A stretch of 64,000 bases of DNA from Leptospira brenneri (GCF_002812125.1 NZ_NPDQ01000007.1:186001-250000); one strand, 5' to 3'; shown: positions 16,528 through 25,194, counted from the stretch's first letter. Translations and numbers: made by a program. Notes: generated by a model from the letters alone, not told the origin.

Positions 16528-19500
16528 ATGGGATTAGAAGTCTTTTTATTGCCTTTTTTGGCCAGTGTGGCGGTGACCATCGGGTTACGTCGTCTGGACA
16601 AATCCAACACCAAACTCTCCCAACTCAAACGTTATGCGTCTAAATTGACCGACGAAATCCATGGTGTCGCTCTCCAAAAGATCCAATTGGTGAAAGATGC
16701 TGGCATTGACCTCGACATCCTTGTCAAACAATCCCGTAAAGTAGCGGAAGACATCCAATCTTTAAGTTCCGAATCCCGCGATCTATTCGAAAAAATCCGT
16801 GCCAGCAAAGACTACCTCTCTTCTCTTTCCGGGGAAATGGAACAAATCCAAGATTTGAGTAACCAAGTCCGTCGTGAAAAACAATATATGGAAGAAGGAC
16901 TCTCTCAAATCAATACCCACAAACGAGAGTTACGTGAAGTTTCGGAAGATATGGAATCCCTTCATAACGAATCCATCTCTATGTTGGATACGTTTCAAAA
17001 TAAATTAAATCATAGAAGTGACGAGATTTTACAATCAGTTGCACACAAGATGGTAGAACTCGAAAGTCTGCTGGAAACTAAGTCGGAATTTTTAGATAAC
17101 TCACTTTCTAAAATTGCAGAGACCGCTCGTGAAAAACTTTTGTCTCATGCTGATGTGATGGTGGGAGAAACTGCGGGTCGTTTGGACCATGCTCGTAAAG
17201 AGATGGATCTCCTGCTTGACTCTATGAAAAATGCACAAGGGGATTTGGATGTTCGCCTAACAAAATTTGAAGATACTTCCTCCCTACTCTCCGACAAAGT
17301 TGATAAGTTTGATGAAAGGTTAGAAGAAAAATACCAACGGGCCTCTGGCAAGTTAGAAGAGAAAGTAAATCTTCTCGAGAAAAAAATCCAAGAACGTTTT
17401 GATTCTATCTTTGACCAAGTCACTCATACAAAAGATTCTTTTATGAAGGGTCTTAGTCAAGAAACAGACTCCATTAAAAGAGAGATCGAAGATTTATCTC
17501 TGGAAACCCTTTCCAAACGTGACGACATCATCAACGAAACCAGAAGGCAAGCAGATGGAATCAACCAAACCATCATCCAGTTCCAAGAAAAATATTTGGA
17601 AGCGGAAAATAAACTCCTTCGCCAAGCAGACATTCGCAAACAAGAACTCATTCGCGAAATCGAAGCCTTCTCTGAAGAATTCCACCGTATTTCAGAGGAG
17701 TTAAAAGAAGAAGCTACATCTCTTAAAAAGAGTGCTCTCCAAGAATTAAAAGATTTCGATCGTGAGTTGGATACGGTTCGTTCCAACCAAGAATCTGTGA
17801 TCAAAACCTCTCTATTTGAGTTAAGAAAAGAACTCGAAGAAAGAATGAACTCTGATTTCAAACTTCAAAAAAATGAAATGGAATCGGACTTAGAAACAGT
17901 TCAGTCCCAAATCAAAGACTTAAGCGAATCCATCACAGCACAAACCAAAGATGTGGATGATTATGTAGAAGAATTAAAGTCTGCTCTACGGGAATCGGCT
18001 CATGAAATCTTAGAAACAGCAGAAGACAAAGCCAAAGAATCCGAAGAAATTGTAACGGAAAAAATACGAATCGCCAATGCGAATCTCGAACAGTTTGTCA
18101 GCAAATGGGAAGATGAACTCGCGAAAATGCGAGACGACCAAACCGGAAGCATCGAAAGGCTTCAAGATCGACTCAAAGAAATCCATGTAGAAGGTGCTGA
18201 CCTACTTGGTGAATTCCAAAACCAATTCCAAAAAGCAAAATCTAGTTTGGAAATGGCTGCAGAATCCAAAACAAAAGAAAGTATTTCTCGATTAGAAGAA
18301 GAAGCGAAACTCGCTCGCAGTGAAGTCGAACGAATTCTCAAACACTTAGAAGAATCAGGTGAATCTTTCTTTAACTTACAAGAAGAGAAAATGGACAGAC
18401 TCAATGAAACCATTGATTCTAAAATCTCTCACCAATTAACAAAACTTCTTGATAAAGGCAATGTCCAACTAGGTCAAATGGAAGATAAAATATCCAACCA
18501 CCTAAATACAGTTCGTCGAAACTTAGAAGAAAGTATCAAACGTTCCAAAGACGAGTCTAAAAAACAAATCGAAACTTACCAAAAAGATTACGAGAAGTCT
18601 TTCAAAGAAATTGCAAAAGAAAGCCAAGACTTCTTAAAAGATAGTTTGAACCGTTTTCAAGACCTAAAACATGAAATTAAAAATGGTTTAGAGGATCTAA
18701 ACGATACCAAAGAAGAAACACTTTCCAGTTTCCAATCGGAAATGGAAACTTTAAAAGAAGATATCTTAACACTTTCTAGCGAACTAGAAACTGTAAAAGA
18801 ACACTCTGATTTATTTATATCCGCAAAACAGATTGCAGATGAATCAAACCGTGCCGTAGAAGAAATCTCAGAAGCACTCCGGGCTCTCGAGAAAGGTCGC
18901 CCTGATCTTGATCTTTACCAATCTGCCATTTCGGAATTTGCCGAACTCAGAAAAGAAATCGCAAACGAACTAGAAACTTTGAAAGAAGCGCAGTTCCAAA
19001 CGGAAGATGTGGACAAACAAGTGCAAATCCTTGCATCCAACCTAGTCCATGTTTCGGAAACGATGGAAGGTTTTGAACAAAGCCTAATAGAAGTTACCTC
19101 TATCGAAACCCGAGTGGCTAAACTCACAGCAGAACAGTCAAAAATAGAATCGTTTCTTTCCTCTTTGCAAGAATCACAAGATTCCGTTTTCCATTTGGTA
19201 GAAAACTTAGAAGGCCAAAAACACAATGCTCGCGAACTTCAAGCTCGCCTAGACATCCTCGATCGCGAAATCGAAGTGGTGGAAGCCCGTGAAAAAGAAC
19301 TCACGGAAACCATCCGCCAAGCAGAAAACCGCACTTCCTTCCTTGTGGAAAGAGAAGCCCAAATTGATTCTGTGGAACGAAAATTTGACAAAATTGAAGA
19401 GTTGCTAGGCGACCTTTCTGATCGTCACCGCCAAATCCTCACCCTCCAAAAAAGATTGGAAGACCTCAAAGAATCCTCACGGGAAACCAAGGACGATTTG

Positions 19501-19758
19501 GAGTCCCTGCTCGGCGAGGCGGACGAAACCTTCGAAAAACTCTCCGAATTCCTGGACATTGTCCAAGGGGCGATGCAAAATCCAGTCCCAGCGGGAAAAT
19601 CCGACCGAAAAGTTTCGGGAAATCCCCTTGTCGAGAGAAAAAGAGCCACAATCCAGAGCCTCCACGACAATTACCAGTGGTCTTCTGAGGCAATTAGTGA
19701 AAAATTAAATATTGAAAAATCCCTCGTAGATAGCATCCTCGGAGTTAGAAAGAAATAA
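16528..19758 (+). CDS. SpiroCoCo-type giant coiled-coil protein
   Basis: A 1076-residue protein. It begins with a hydrophobic anchor (MGLEVFLLPFLASVAVTIGL) and then runs as almost unbroken heptad-rich coiled coil (Leu/Lys/Glu/Ser) from about residue 35 to 1020. The last 40 residues (ATIQSLHDNYQWSSEAISEK and onward) look like a helix-turn-helix. This matches the long spirochete coiled-coil proteins known as SpiroCoCo. It has no SMC-type ATPase heads. It could be a cytoskeletal or chromosome-organising filament, anchored at one end and DNA-binding at the other; that is inference. It is followed 11 bases later by the histone-like gene. Confidence 0.85.
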   Translation: MGLEVFLLPFLASVAVTIGLRRLDKSNTKLSQLKRYASKLTDEIHGVALQKIQLVKDAGIDLDILVKQSRKVAEDIQSLSSESRDLFEKIRASKDYLSSLSGEMEQIQDLSNQVRREKQYMEEGLSQINTHKRELREVSEDMESLHNESISMLDTFQNKLNHRSDEILQSVAHKMVELESLLETKSEFLDNSLSKIAETAREKLLSHADVMVGETAGRLDHARKEMDLLLDSMKNAQGDLDVRLTKFEDTSSLLSDKVDKFDERLEEKYQRASGKLEEKVNLLEKKIQERFDSIFDQVTHTKDSFMKGLSQETDSIKREIEDLSLETLSKRDDIINETRRQADGINQTIIQFQEKYLEAENKLLRQADIRKQELIREIEAFSEEFHRISEELKEEATSLKKSALQELKDFDRELDTVRSNQESVIKTSLFELRKELEERMNSDFKLQKNEMESDLETVQSQIKDLSESITAQTKDVDDYVEELKSALRESAHEILETAEDKAKESEEIVTEKIRIANANLEQFVSKWEDELAKMRDDQTGSIERLQDRLKEIHVEGADLLGEFQNQFQKAKSSLEMAAESKTKESISRLEEEAKLARSEVERILKHLEESGESFFNLQEEKMDRLNETIDSKISHQLTKLLDKGNVQLGQMEDKISNHLNTVRRNLEESIKRSKDESKKQIETYQKDYEKSFKEIAKESQDFLKDSLNRFQDLKHEIKNGLEDLNDTKEETLSSFQSEMETLKEDILTLSSELETVKEHSDLFISAKQIADESNRAVEEISEALRALEKGRPDLDLYQSAISEFAELRKEIANELETLKEAQFQTEDVDKQVQILASNLVHVSETMEGFEQSLIEVTSIETRVAKLTAEQSKIESFLSSLQESQDSVFHLVENLEGQKHNARELQARLDILDREIEVVEAREKELTETIRQAENRTSFLVEREAQIDSVERKFDKIEELLGDLSDRHRQILTLQKRLEDLKESSRETKDDLESLLGEADETFEKLSEFLDIVQGAMQNPVPAGKSDRKVSGNPLVERKRATIQSLHDNYQWSSEAISEKLNIEKSLVDSILGVRKK

Positions 19759-19769
19759 CCGAGGTATCC

Positions 19770-19973
19770 ATGTCTGAAGAACAAACAGAAACAACGTCGA
19801 AGGAATCCCTAATTGTCACTTCTAAAGTGAAAGCATACATCAAAAGTAAGGGATTTATGACTTCTGGCGATGCCATTGATGGAATCAACGAAGAAATCTA
19901 CCGTCTCATCGACAAAGCTTTAGAAAGAACCTCTGCCAATAAAAGAACGACGGTTCGATCCACTGATTTCTAA
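19770..19973 (+). CDS. Bacterial histone-fold protein
   Basis: A 67-residue protein that reads as one minimal histone fold. A short helix (VTSKVKAYIKSKG) comes first, then a loop with FMTSGD, a long central helix (IDGINEEIYRLIDKALER) and a second loop with NKRTTVRSTDF. The last stretch closely matches the archaeal pattern AGRKTVKAEDI. The third helix is almost absent, as in the short bacterial histones described in Bdellovibrio and Leptospira, which coat or bridge DNA in an unusual edge-on mode. It lies between the giant coiled-coil gene (11 bases upstream) and map (3 bases downstream), so co-expression is likely. The fold call is from motif reading. Confidence 0.8.
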   Translation: MSEEQTETTSKESLIVTSKVKAYIKSKGFMTSGDAIDGINEEIYRLIDKALERTSANKRTTVRSTDF

Positions 19974-19976
19974 TCC

Positions 19977-20732
19977 GTGATTTACATTAAAAACAAATCA
20001 GAAATTGAAACGATGAGGAAGGCGGGAAAATTTGCCGCCGAACTCCTCGTGTATCTAGAGCCCTTTGTCAAAGCTGGGATCACCACCCTTGAACTGAACG
20101 ATCTAGCCGAAGCCTATACCAAAAAAAACGGACATAGATCTGCTCCCCTTGGATACAAAGGATTTCCCAAGTCCATTTGTTCTTCCATCAACCACGTGGT
20201 TTGCCATGGAATTCCCAAAAAAGAAGATGTCCTGGCTAACGGAGACATCATCAACCTGGACGTATCTCCCATTGTGGACGGATATATCGGGGACACTTCC
20301 AAAACCTTTATCGTTGGGGGAAAATCAACTCCCGAAGCCGAAAAACTTGTGGCTGACACAGAAAAAGCGATGTGGGTCGGAATCGAACAAGTGAAACCAG
20401 GAAACCGGATCGACGACATCGGAAATGCTATCGATGATTTCCTCACCCCACTGGGATATGGAATTGTTCGTGACCTAATGGGTCACGGCGTGGGTCGCAA
20501 TTTCCACGAAGAACCACAGGTTCCTCATTTTCGATCTCCACGAAAACTAGCCAAAATCGAAGCAGGAATGATTTTTACCGTCGAACCGATGGTGAATTTA
20601 GGAACCTGGGAAGTCAATTTCGACAAATCCGATAAATGGACCGTTCGGACTAAAGATGGAAAACTCTCTGCCCAATTTGAACATACTGTTCTTGTCACAG
20701 ACAAAGGGTATGAAATTCTAACAAAAGTTTGA
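19977..20732 (+). CDS. map: Type I methionine aminopeptidase
   Basis: A 251-residue cytosolic metalloprotease that removes the initiator Met from nascent proteins. All five metal ligands are visible: Asp pair in NLDVSPIVDGYIGDTSKTF near residues 98 and 109, His in MGHGVGRNFHEEP near 172, Glu in FTVEPM near 203 and Glu in FEHTVLVT near 235. The substrate-binding CHGIP follows NHVV. The start is GTG at 19977, three bases after the histone stop, and gives the normal N terminus MIYIKNKSEIETMRKAG. It is an essential housekeeping gene and appears co-transcribed with the histone gene. Confidence 0.96.
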   Translation: MIYIKNKSEIETMRKAGKFAAELLVYLEPFVKAGITTLELNDLAEAYTKKNGHRSAPLGYKGFPKSICSSINHVVCHGIPKKEDVLANGDIINLDVSPIVDGYIGDTSKTFIVGGKSTPEAEKLVADTEKAMWVGIEQVKPGNRIDDIGNAIDDFLTPLGYGIVRDLMGHGVGRNFHEEPQVPHFRSPRKLAKIEAGMIFTVEPMVNLGTWEVNFDKSDKWTVRTKDGKLSAQFEHTVLVTDKGYEILTKV

Positions 20733-20787
20733 AGAAATCGTTCTTGATTTCGCATCAAATCATCGTCTAATGAAAGAAGAGGCTTTT

Positions 20788-20919
20788 ATGAAAACTGCAA
20801 TCACTCTATTCAGTCTTTTGGTCATCACATCAGCAAGTTTTGCCGTTTGTCCTGGGAAAGAAAAAAGATCCTGCCCTGGTCATGACAAACTGCTAGAGTG
20901 CCCACACGACGGAAAATAG
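20788..20919 (+). CDS. Secreted 43-residue Cys-Pro repeat peptide
   Basis: A short ORF with a strong ribosome site (AAGAGG, 5 bases before ATG). Residues 1-19 (MKTAITLFSLLVITSASFA) form a clean signal peptide. The mature 24 residues contain three degenerate repeats starting CPGKEKRS, CPGHDKLLE and CPHDGK. The three Cys and two His suggest a metal-binding or disulfide-linked periplasmic peptide. An in-frame upstream ATG at 20770 lacks a ribosome site. It ends 5 bases before the response-regulator start. No known family was recognised. Confidence 0.65.
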   Translation: MKTAITLFSLLVITSASFAVCPGKEKRSCPGHDKLLECPHDGK

Positions 20920-20924
20920 TTCCC

Positions 20925-21320
20925 ATGAACAAAGCCATTCTCTTCGTTGATGACGAACAAATCATTCTGATGAGCCTAAAGTCTCAGCTGAAAAAACATT
21001 TTGGGAACGAATATCGTTACGAAACGGCTCAAAATACAGAAGAGGCATGGTCTATCATTGAAGAATTGGCAGAAGAAGGAATCGATATTCTCATCATCAT
21101 TTCTGATTGGCTTATGCCCAATCAAAGAGGTGATGAGTTCCTTCGTGATGTCCACAAAACGTATCCACAAATTAAAAAAATAATTATTTCCGGGCATATT
21201 GATGAGCTTTCACTCAATCAATTGAAAGGAGAAGTGGACTTACATAGTTTTTTGAACAAACCTTGGTCCGAATCGGATTTAATCAAAAAAGTAGAAGACG
21301 CCATCACGAAGATTGCCTAG
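20925..21320 (+). CDS. Response regulator, single receiver domain
   Basis: A 131-residue stand-alone receiver domain. The acidic pair is VDDEQ near residue 9, the phospho-acceptor Asp is in IISDWLMPN near 58, the switch Ser is in IISGH, and the conserved Lys is in LNKPWSE near 112. The KPW context is typical of receivers from RpfG or hybrid sensor systems. There is no output domain, so it probably acts on a protein partner or in a phosphorelay. No cognate kinase is adjacent. A frame extension to GTG 20898 is unlikely because it overlaps the Cys-Pro peptide gene. Confidence 0.88.
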   Translation: MNKAILFVDDEQIILMSLKSQLKKHFGNEYRYETAQNTEEAWSIIEELAEEGIDILIIISDWLMPNQRGDEFLRDVHKTYPQIKKIIISGHIDELSLNQLKGEVDLHSFLNKPWSESDLIKKVEDAITKIA

Positions 21321-21336
21321 GTTTCACTAGGAAACC
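21320..21336 (+). promoter_or_regulatory. Stem-loop covering the thiM ribosome site
   Basis: GGTTTC (21320-21325) and GAAACC (21331-21336) pair perfectly around the loop ACTAG. The probable thiM Shine-Dalgarno (AGGAA, 21329-21333) is partly in the downstream arm. The hairpin begins at the last base of the response-regulator stop codon, so ribosomes finishing that gene could open it. Confidence 0.45.
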
Positions 21337-21341
21337 TCCGT

Positions 21342-22145
21342 ATGTCGCAATCAATCATTCAAAATACAATCGAAGATTTAGAAGTTTTACGTTCTAAATC
21401 CCCTCTCATTCATAATATCACAAACTATGTAGTCATGAACAACACTGCCAACGCTCTCCTTGCGATTGGTGCTTCTCCCATTATGGCTCATGCCATCGAA
21501 GAAGTCGAAGAGATGGTTACAATCTGTTCGGCAACCGTCATCAACATTGGCACTTTATCAGAACCTTGGATCCAAAGTATGGAGAAAGCAGCGGCAAGAG
21601 CTGTTTCCATTGGTAAACCTTTGGTACTCGATCCCGTTGGTGCAGGAGCAAGTAACTTGCGTAATATGGCAATTCGTCGTATCTTAGGTGCTGGCAGTCC
21701 CAGCATTATCAGAGGGAATGCATCTGAAATTCTTTCGACTCTTAACTCTTCAGGAAAAACGAAAGGAGTGGATTCGACAGATTCATCTGAGTCGGCTGTG
21801 GATTCAGGAAAGTCTCTTTCCAAAGTCACTGGTGGAGTGGTTGTGATTTCTGGTGCCACAGATTATATTGTAAGTGGAACAGAAAAAGCCCAAGTGCGTA
21901 ACGGAGACCCACTCATGACAAAGGTCACTGGGCTTGGATGTACCGCGTCAGCCATTTGTGGTGCCTTTGCCGCTGTACAGTCGAACCAGTTCCGGGCTGC
22001 CACTTCGGCCATGGCAATCATGGGAATAACAGGAGAGATGGCCAAAGCAAAAACAAACTCTCCGGGAAGTTTCCAAGTGGCCTTTATTGATGCCCTTTAC
22101 GAAATCGGCCCAGACATCATCAAACAAAAGCTAAATGGGGAATAA
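21342..22145 (+). CDS. thiM: Hydroxyethylthiazole kinase
   Basis: A 267-residue ribokinase-like enzyme that phosphorylates the thiazole alcohol THZ for thiamine salvage. LIHNITNYVVMNNTANALLA near residue 21 and GASPIMAH form the thiazole site. LDPVGAGAS near 95 and GLGCTASAICGAF near 200 form the anion hole and catalytic Cys region. Length is normal. It overlaps thiE by 11 bases, so the pair makes thiamine phosphate from salvaged thiazole. No thiD lies beside it, and no TPP riboswitch fits in the 21-base gap upstream. Confidence 0.95.
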   Translation: MSQSIIQNTIEDLEVLRSKSPLIHNITNYVVMNNTANALLAIGASPIMAHAIEEVEEMVTICSATVINIGTLSEPWIQSMEKAAARAVSIGKPLVLDPVGAGASNLRNMAIRRILGAGSPSIIRGNASEILSTLNSSGKTKGVDSTDSSESAVDSGKSLSKVTGGVVVISGATDYIVSGTEKAQVRNGDPLMTKVTGLGCTASAICGAFAAVQSNQFRAATSAMAIMGITGEMAKAKTNSPGSFQVAFIDALYEIGPDIIKQKLNGE

Positions 22146-22770
22146 AATTCGCGGGGTTTATTTAGTAACAGATAGACCCCTTTGCCACTGGCATAGTTTG
22201 GCAGAGGTAGTGCGCCAAGCTGCGCTCGGTGGTGTTTCCCTTGTCCAACTGAGAGAAAAAGAAACAGACAGCCGCGAATTTTTTGAACTAGCAAAACAAT
22301 TAAAAGAAGTTTTAACACCCTTTCAGATTCCTCTACTCATCAATGACCGCCTAGATATATGTTTGGCGGCCGGTGCAGACGGAGTCCATCTAGGACAATC
22401 AGATCTTCCTTGGAGGGAGGCTCGCCGGATTTTAGGCAATGATGCCATCATTGGACTATCTTTAGAAACTAAAGAAGACTTTCATTCTCTTATGAAAATC
22501 GATCCAAATCCTCCTTTAGATTATCTTGCTGTATCACCTGTGTTTGATACAGAAACGAAAACAAATACCAAACCTGCCTGGGGGCTAACCGGCGTTCAAT
22601 GGTTAAGAGAAAAAACCACTCTCCCCATTGTTGCCATTGGGGGAATTAAAGAATCCAATGCAAAAGAAGTAATCGAAGCAGGTGCCGATTCCCTTGCGGT
22701 TGTGAGTGCCATTTGTTCCGCAAAAGATCCTAAACTAACCACTGAAATTCTATCGACTAAATTTCTTTAG
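22135..22770 (+). CDS. thiE: Thiamine-phosphate synthase
   Basis: A 211-residue TIM-barrel enzyme joining HMP pyrophosphate to thiazole phosphate. VQLREKETDSREF near residue 36, INDRLDICLAAGADGVHLGQ near 72 and VAIGGI near 180 are the classical phosphate and pyrimidine-binding blocks. The ATG at 22135 overlaps the thiM stop, giving translational coupling. It ends the plus-strand run; queG faces it 77 bases away. Confidence 0.95.
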   Translation: MGNKIRGVYLVTDRPLCHWHSLAEVVRQAALGGVSLVQLREKETDSREFFELAKQLKEVLTPFQIPLLINDRLDICLAAGADGVHLGQSDLPWREARRILGNDAIIGLSLETKEDFHSLMKIDPNPPLDYLAVSPVFDTETKTNTKPAWGLTGVQWLREKTTLPIVAIGGIKESNAKEVIEAGADSLAVVSAICSAKDPKLTTEILSTKFL

Positions 22771-22847
22771 TATCAATTGAAACCAAGAACACGGCTACAA
22801 TTGAGAAATGCGAGCTAGATTCGTTAGTAAAATCAGAAAAATAAATT

Positions 22848-23825
22848 CTATTCTTCATCATCCTTTTCTTTTAAATTTCGATTCCAAATTTCAAATCCTA
22901 TTCTTTCAATTGGAGAATCTTTAAAATACATTGCAAACTCTTGTTTGGTGAGAGATTTTTTAGAAATAAAATTTGGATCCGTCCAAAAATCTCTTGGTAA
23001 AAAATTTGGTTCCGTGGTTTCAACTTCATTTCGTTTGGCCACATTGGCATTCCAAGGGCAGACTTCTTGGCAAAGGTCACATCCATACACCCAACCCTTA
23101 CGATCCCATTCCAAAAAAGATTCCGTCGCTTCTGTTTCTTCTTGGTCTTCAATGGTTAAGTAAGAGATACATTTCCTTGCGTCCATTTTGTATTCTTCGA
23201 GAGCACCTGTAGGACAAATATCGATACATCTACGGCAACTTCCACAATGGTCTGTGACGATTTCCTCTGGCTCAGGTCCCCCTAACTCTAAATCCGTCAG
23301 GATGGTAGAAAGAAAAAAATAAGATCCCAGTTTAGGATGAATCAGGTTTGTATTTTTCCCCTGCCAAACAATTCCAGATTCCCTTGTGAGAATTTTTTCT
23401 GCCACAGGCAAACTGTCCACGGACTGACGAAATTTATAATTTGGGAACTCAGTTCTCAGTGTTTTAAGAATCCGATTTCCTTTTTCTTTTAAAATGATAT
23501 GATAATCGGAACCTAACGCATAACGAGAAACTTTGGATTTCATCCCGGAAAGAAGTTCTTCTCCTTGACTAGATCGATAAATAAATCCAAGGCAGATCAC
23601 TGACTTGGGAATGAGGCCTAAATTTTCAAAACGATTTCTAATTCCGACAGCATGGTCTTTGGCAAACCAAGACATGGAACCAAACTGATTCCCTTGAATC
23701 CATTCCTCCAAATGTTCTAAATCGGAATTGGGGATCTTTGCTTCCGTAAATCCCACTAAAGAAAATCCTTCCACTTCACAAATGGTTTTAATTTGGGAAC
23801 GAATCTGATAGATTGGATTTATCAT
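22848..23825 (-). CDS. queG: Epoxyqueuosine reductase
   Basis: A 325-residue cobalamin and iron-sulfur enzyme for the last step of queuosine tRNA modification. Two 4Fe-4S cluster motifs are clear: CGSCRRCIDICPTGAL near residue 193 and CDLCQEVCPWN near 248. GSDYHIILKEKG near 108 includes the catalytic-region Asp. Length is slightly short of some homologues, because the HEAT-like C-terminal repeats are absent. Its start codon overlaps the divergent gene at 23824 by two bases. Confidence 0.93.
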   Translation of the reverse strand: MINPIYQIRSQIKTICEVEGFSLVGFTEAKIPNSDLEHLEEWIQGNQFGSMSWFAKDHAVGIRNRFENLGLIPKSVICLGFIYRSSQGEELLSGMKSKVSRYALGSDYHIILKEKGNRILKTLRTEFPNYKFRQSVDSLPVAEKILTRESGIVWQGKNTNLIHPKLGSYFFLSTILTDLELGGPEPEEIVTDHCGSCRRCIDICPTGALEEYKMDARKCISYLTIEDQEETEATESFLEWDRKGWVYGCDLCQEVCPWNANVAKRNEVETTEPNFLPRDFWTDPNFISKKSLTKQEFAMYFKDSPIERIGFEIWNRNLKEKDDEE

Positions 23826-24210
23826 GGGTGAAATGGGAAATGAAGTTTATCTTACGGAAATACAAGGTAAGTTGCCAAGCCATTTGTATGTCCATGTCCC
23901 AAAACTCATCTCGCTTTTTCCACAAATCGAGGCTCTCGTCGCAGTCCCCAAAGGAATTCCAGATCTTTTACGAAAGGGAATTTATTTTGCTCTTTTACAA
24001 TCAGTGGTAAGACTTCTCGATAGAAACACGGATCCACTCCTTCCCGAAATTCTTCCGGAATACGGTGAACTCATTCGTTCTGTTTCCGAAACCTATTCCA
24101 TTTTACATCCAGAGACCGAATCCAATTGGCTCGAAGAATGCATCCAATACGGAGACAAATCAGCTTACCATTGGGAATGGAAACATTTTGATTCGAGAGA
24201 GTTGTTTTAA
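23824..24210 (+). CDS. Small protein of unknown function, divergent from queG
   Basis: A 128-residue soluble protein with no recognised family. HLYVHVPKLISLFPQIEALV and a Trp/Glu-rich tail (YHWEWKHFDSREL) are its most distinctive parts. The first ATG at 23824 overlaps the queG start on the other strand, so its promoter must lie inside queG or the start lies further in (ATG 23833). It converges with the thioesterase gene. Confidence 0.55.
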   Translation: MGEMGNEVYLTEIQGKLPSHLYVHVPKLISLFPQIEALVAVPKGIPDLLRKGIYFALLQSVVRLLDRNTDPLLPEILPEYGELIRSVSETYSILHPETESNWLEECIQYGDKSAYHWEWKHFDSRELF

Positions 24211-24233
24211 AAAAACAATTTTTTTGTCTTAAA

Positions 24234-24629
24234 TTATAGACTTTCTTTTTCCAAAGATTTTAAAAATTCGGGAGGGATGGGTTTTTTGGTTTTCGCTCGG
24301 TAGTCAAAATAAACCTGAACCGTTTTTGCGGACACATAAAGAGTCTCTGTTTTTCCGTCACGGATTTCATAAGAGAACTCCCAAGAGGTTGTACCAATGG
24401 CAGATACCCAAGTGGATACATATATGGAAGCTCCAGGTAAAACGGAAGCCTTTAGATCCATCTCCACGCGGGCAAGGACAAAGGGAATGTCCTCGAGTTC
24501 GACAACAGATAGATACCGATTACAAAAGTCTAACCTGGCTAATTCTAAATAGGTCGAATAACTAGAGTTATTGACTCTCCGCATAGGGTCCATATCATTG
24601 AATCGAATTTGAATTTCAGTTCTAATCAT
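24234..24629 (-). CDS. YbgC/4HBT-like acyl-CoA thioesterase
   Basis: A 131-residue hot-dog fold protein. IRFNDMDPMRRVNNSSYSTY near residue 10 is the DxxGHVNN-type catalytic block with Asp kept but the usual GH replaced by RR. The remaining strands (VEMDLKASVLPGASIYVSTW) match the family. Such enzymes hydrolyse acyl-CoA esters. The start ATG 24629 gives a standard N terminus; a longer frame upstream overlaps the OmpA-like gene. Confidence 0.78.
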   Translation of the reverse strand: MIRTEIQIRFNDMDPMRRVNNSSYSTYLELARLDFCNRYLSVVELEDIPFVLARVEMDLKASVLPGASIYVSTWVSAIGTTSWEFSYEIRDGKTETLYVSAKTVQVYFDYRAKTKKPIPPEFLKSLEKESL

Positions 24630-24681
24630 ACGTCTTTCTACATCAGACCAAATACCCTCGCATTCGTCATCTCTATGTTTC

Positions 24682-25146
24682 CTATTTGTATTGGATTTGA
24701 ACGGATCGTAATCGCTTCCGCATCTCGGGGTTACTTCCATAACCTGGTTCTAAAAATATTTTTTGTATTTTGTCTTTTCCGATTCCCAAAGATACCAAGT
24801 ATCTTTCAACAATTTGGACTCTTTCTTTTACCAACCTTCGATTTTTTGATAGATTCCCTGAGACATCTGCAGAACCAAACAATTGAATATATCCTATTTG
24901 GGATAAAATAGCGGAATTAAAATGTTCTCGCAACAAATCTACACATTGTTCTTCTAAATTGGAGGAACCGGCGGAGAAGAGAATTGGAAATTCCTTCGGT
25001 CGAGATTCCATAACCACTGTATTTTCTTCCAAACCGATTTTCTGTCTTTTGCGTATATCTTGAACAGGTCCTTTTTTTCCACTCTCCATCCAAATCCAGT
25101 AGAGGAAAAAACCAATTCCAAAAAATATTAGGGAAACCCAAAACAT
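24682..25146 (-). CDS. Membrane-anchored OmpA-C-like protein
   Basis: A 154-residue protein with one N-terminal helix (MFWVSLIFFGIGFFLYWIW) and a periplasmic OmpA-like domain. FGSADVSGNLSKNRRLVKER near residue 90 follows the peptidoglycan-binding pattern, and RKRLRSVQIQY closes it. The start may be GTG 25149 or ATG 25146; GGGG lies just upstream. It likely links the membrane to the wall. It is upstream of the thioesterase gene and divergent from the repeat lipoprotein at 25231. Confidence 0.72.
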   Translation of the reverse strand: MFWVSLIFFGIGFFLYWIWMESGKKGPVQDIRKRQKIGLEENTVVMESRPKEFPILFSAGSSNLEEQCVDLLREHFNSAILSQIGYIQLFGSADVSGNLSKNRRLVKERVQIVERYLVSLGIGKDKIQKIFLEPGYGSNPEMRKRLRSVQIQYK

Positions 25147-25194
25147 CACCCCTTAGACTTTCTATGGAACAGTAGGAAATTTATTTCAAACGAG

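Noticed and set aside
17457..17861. Antisense frames inside the giant coiled-coil gene
   Set aside because: Ser/Arg-rich translations are typical reverse shadows of Glu/Lys/Leu coiled coils.
21320..21342. A possible TPP riboswitch before thiM
   Set aside because: Only 21 bases separate the genes and no THI-box sequence is present.
24208..24236. A-run/T-run between convergent genes as a bidirectional terminator
   Set aside because: The pairing is AT-only and too weak to call.
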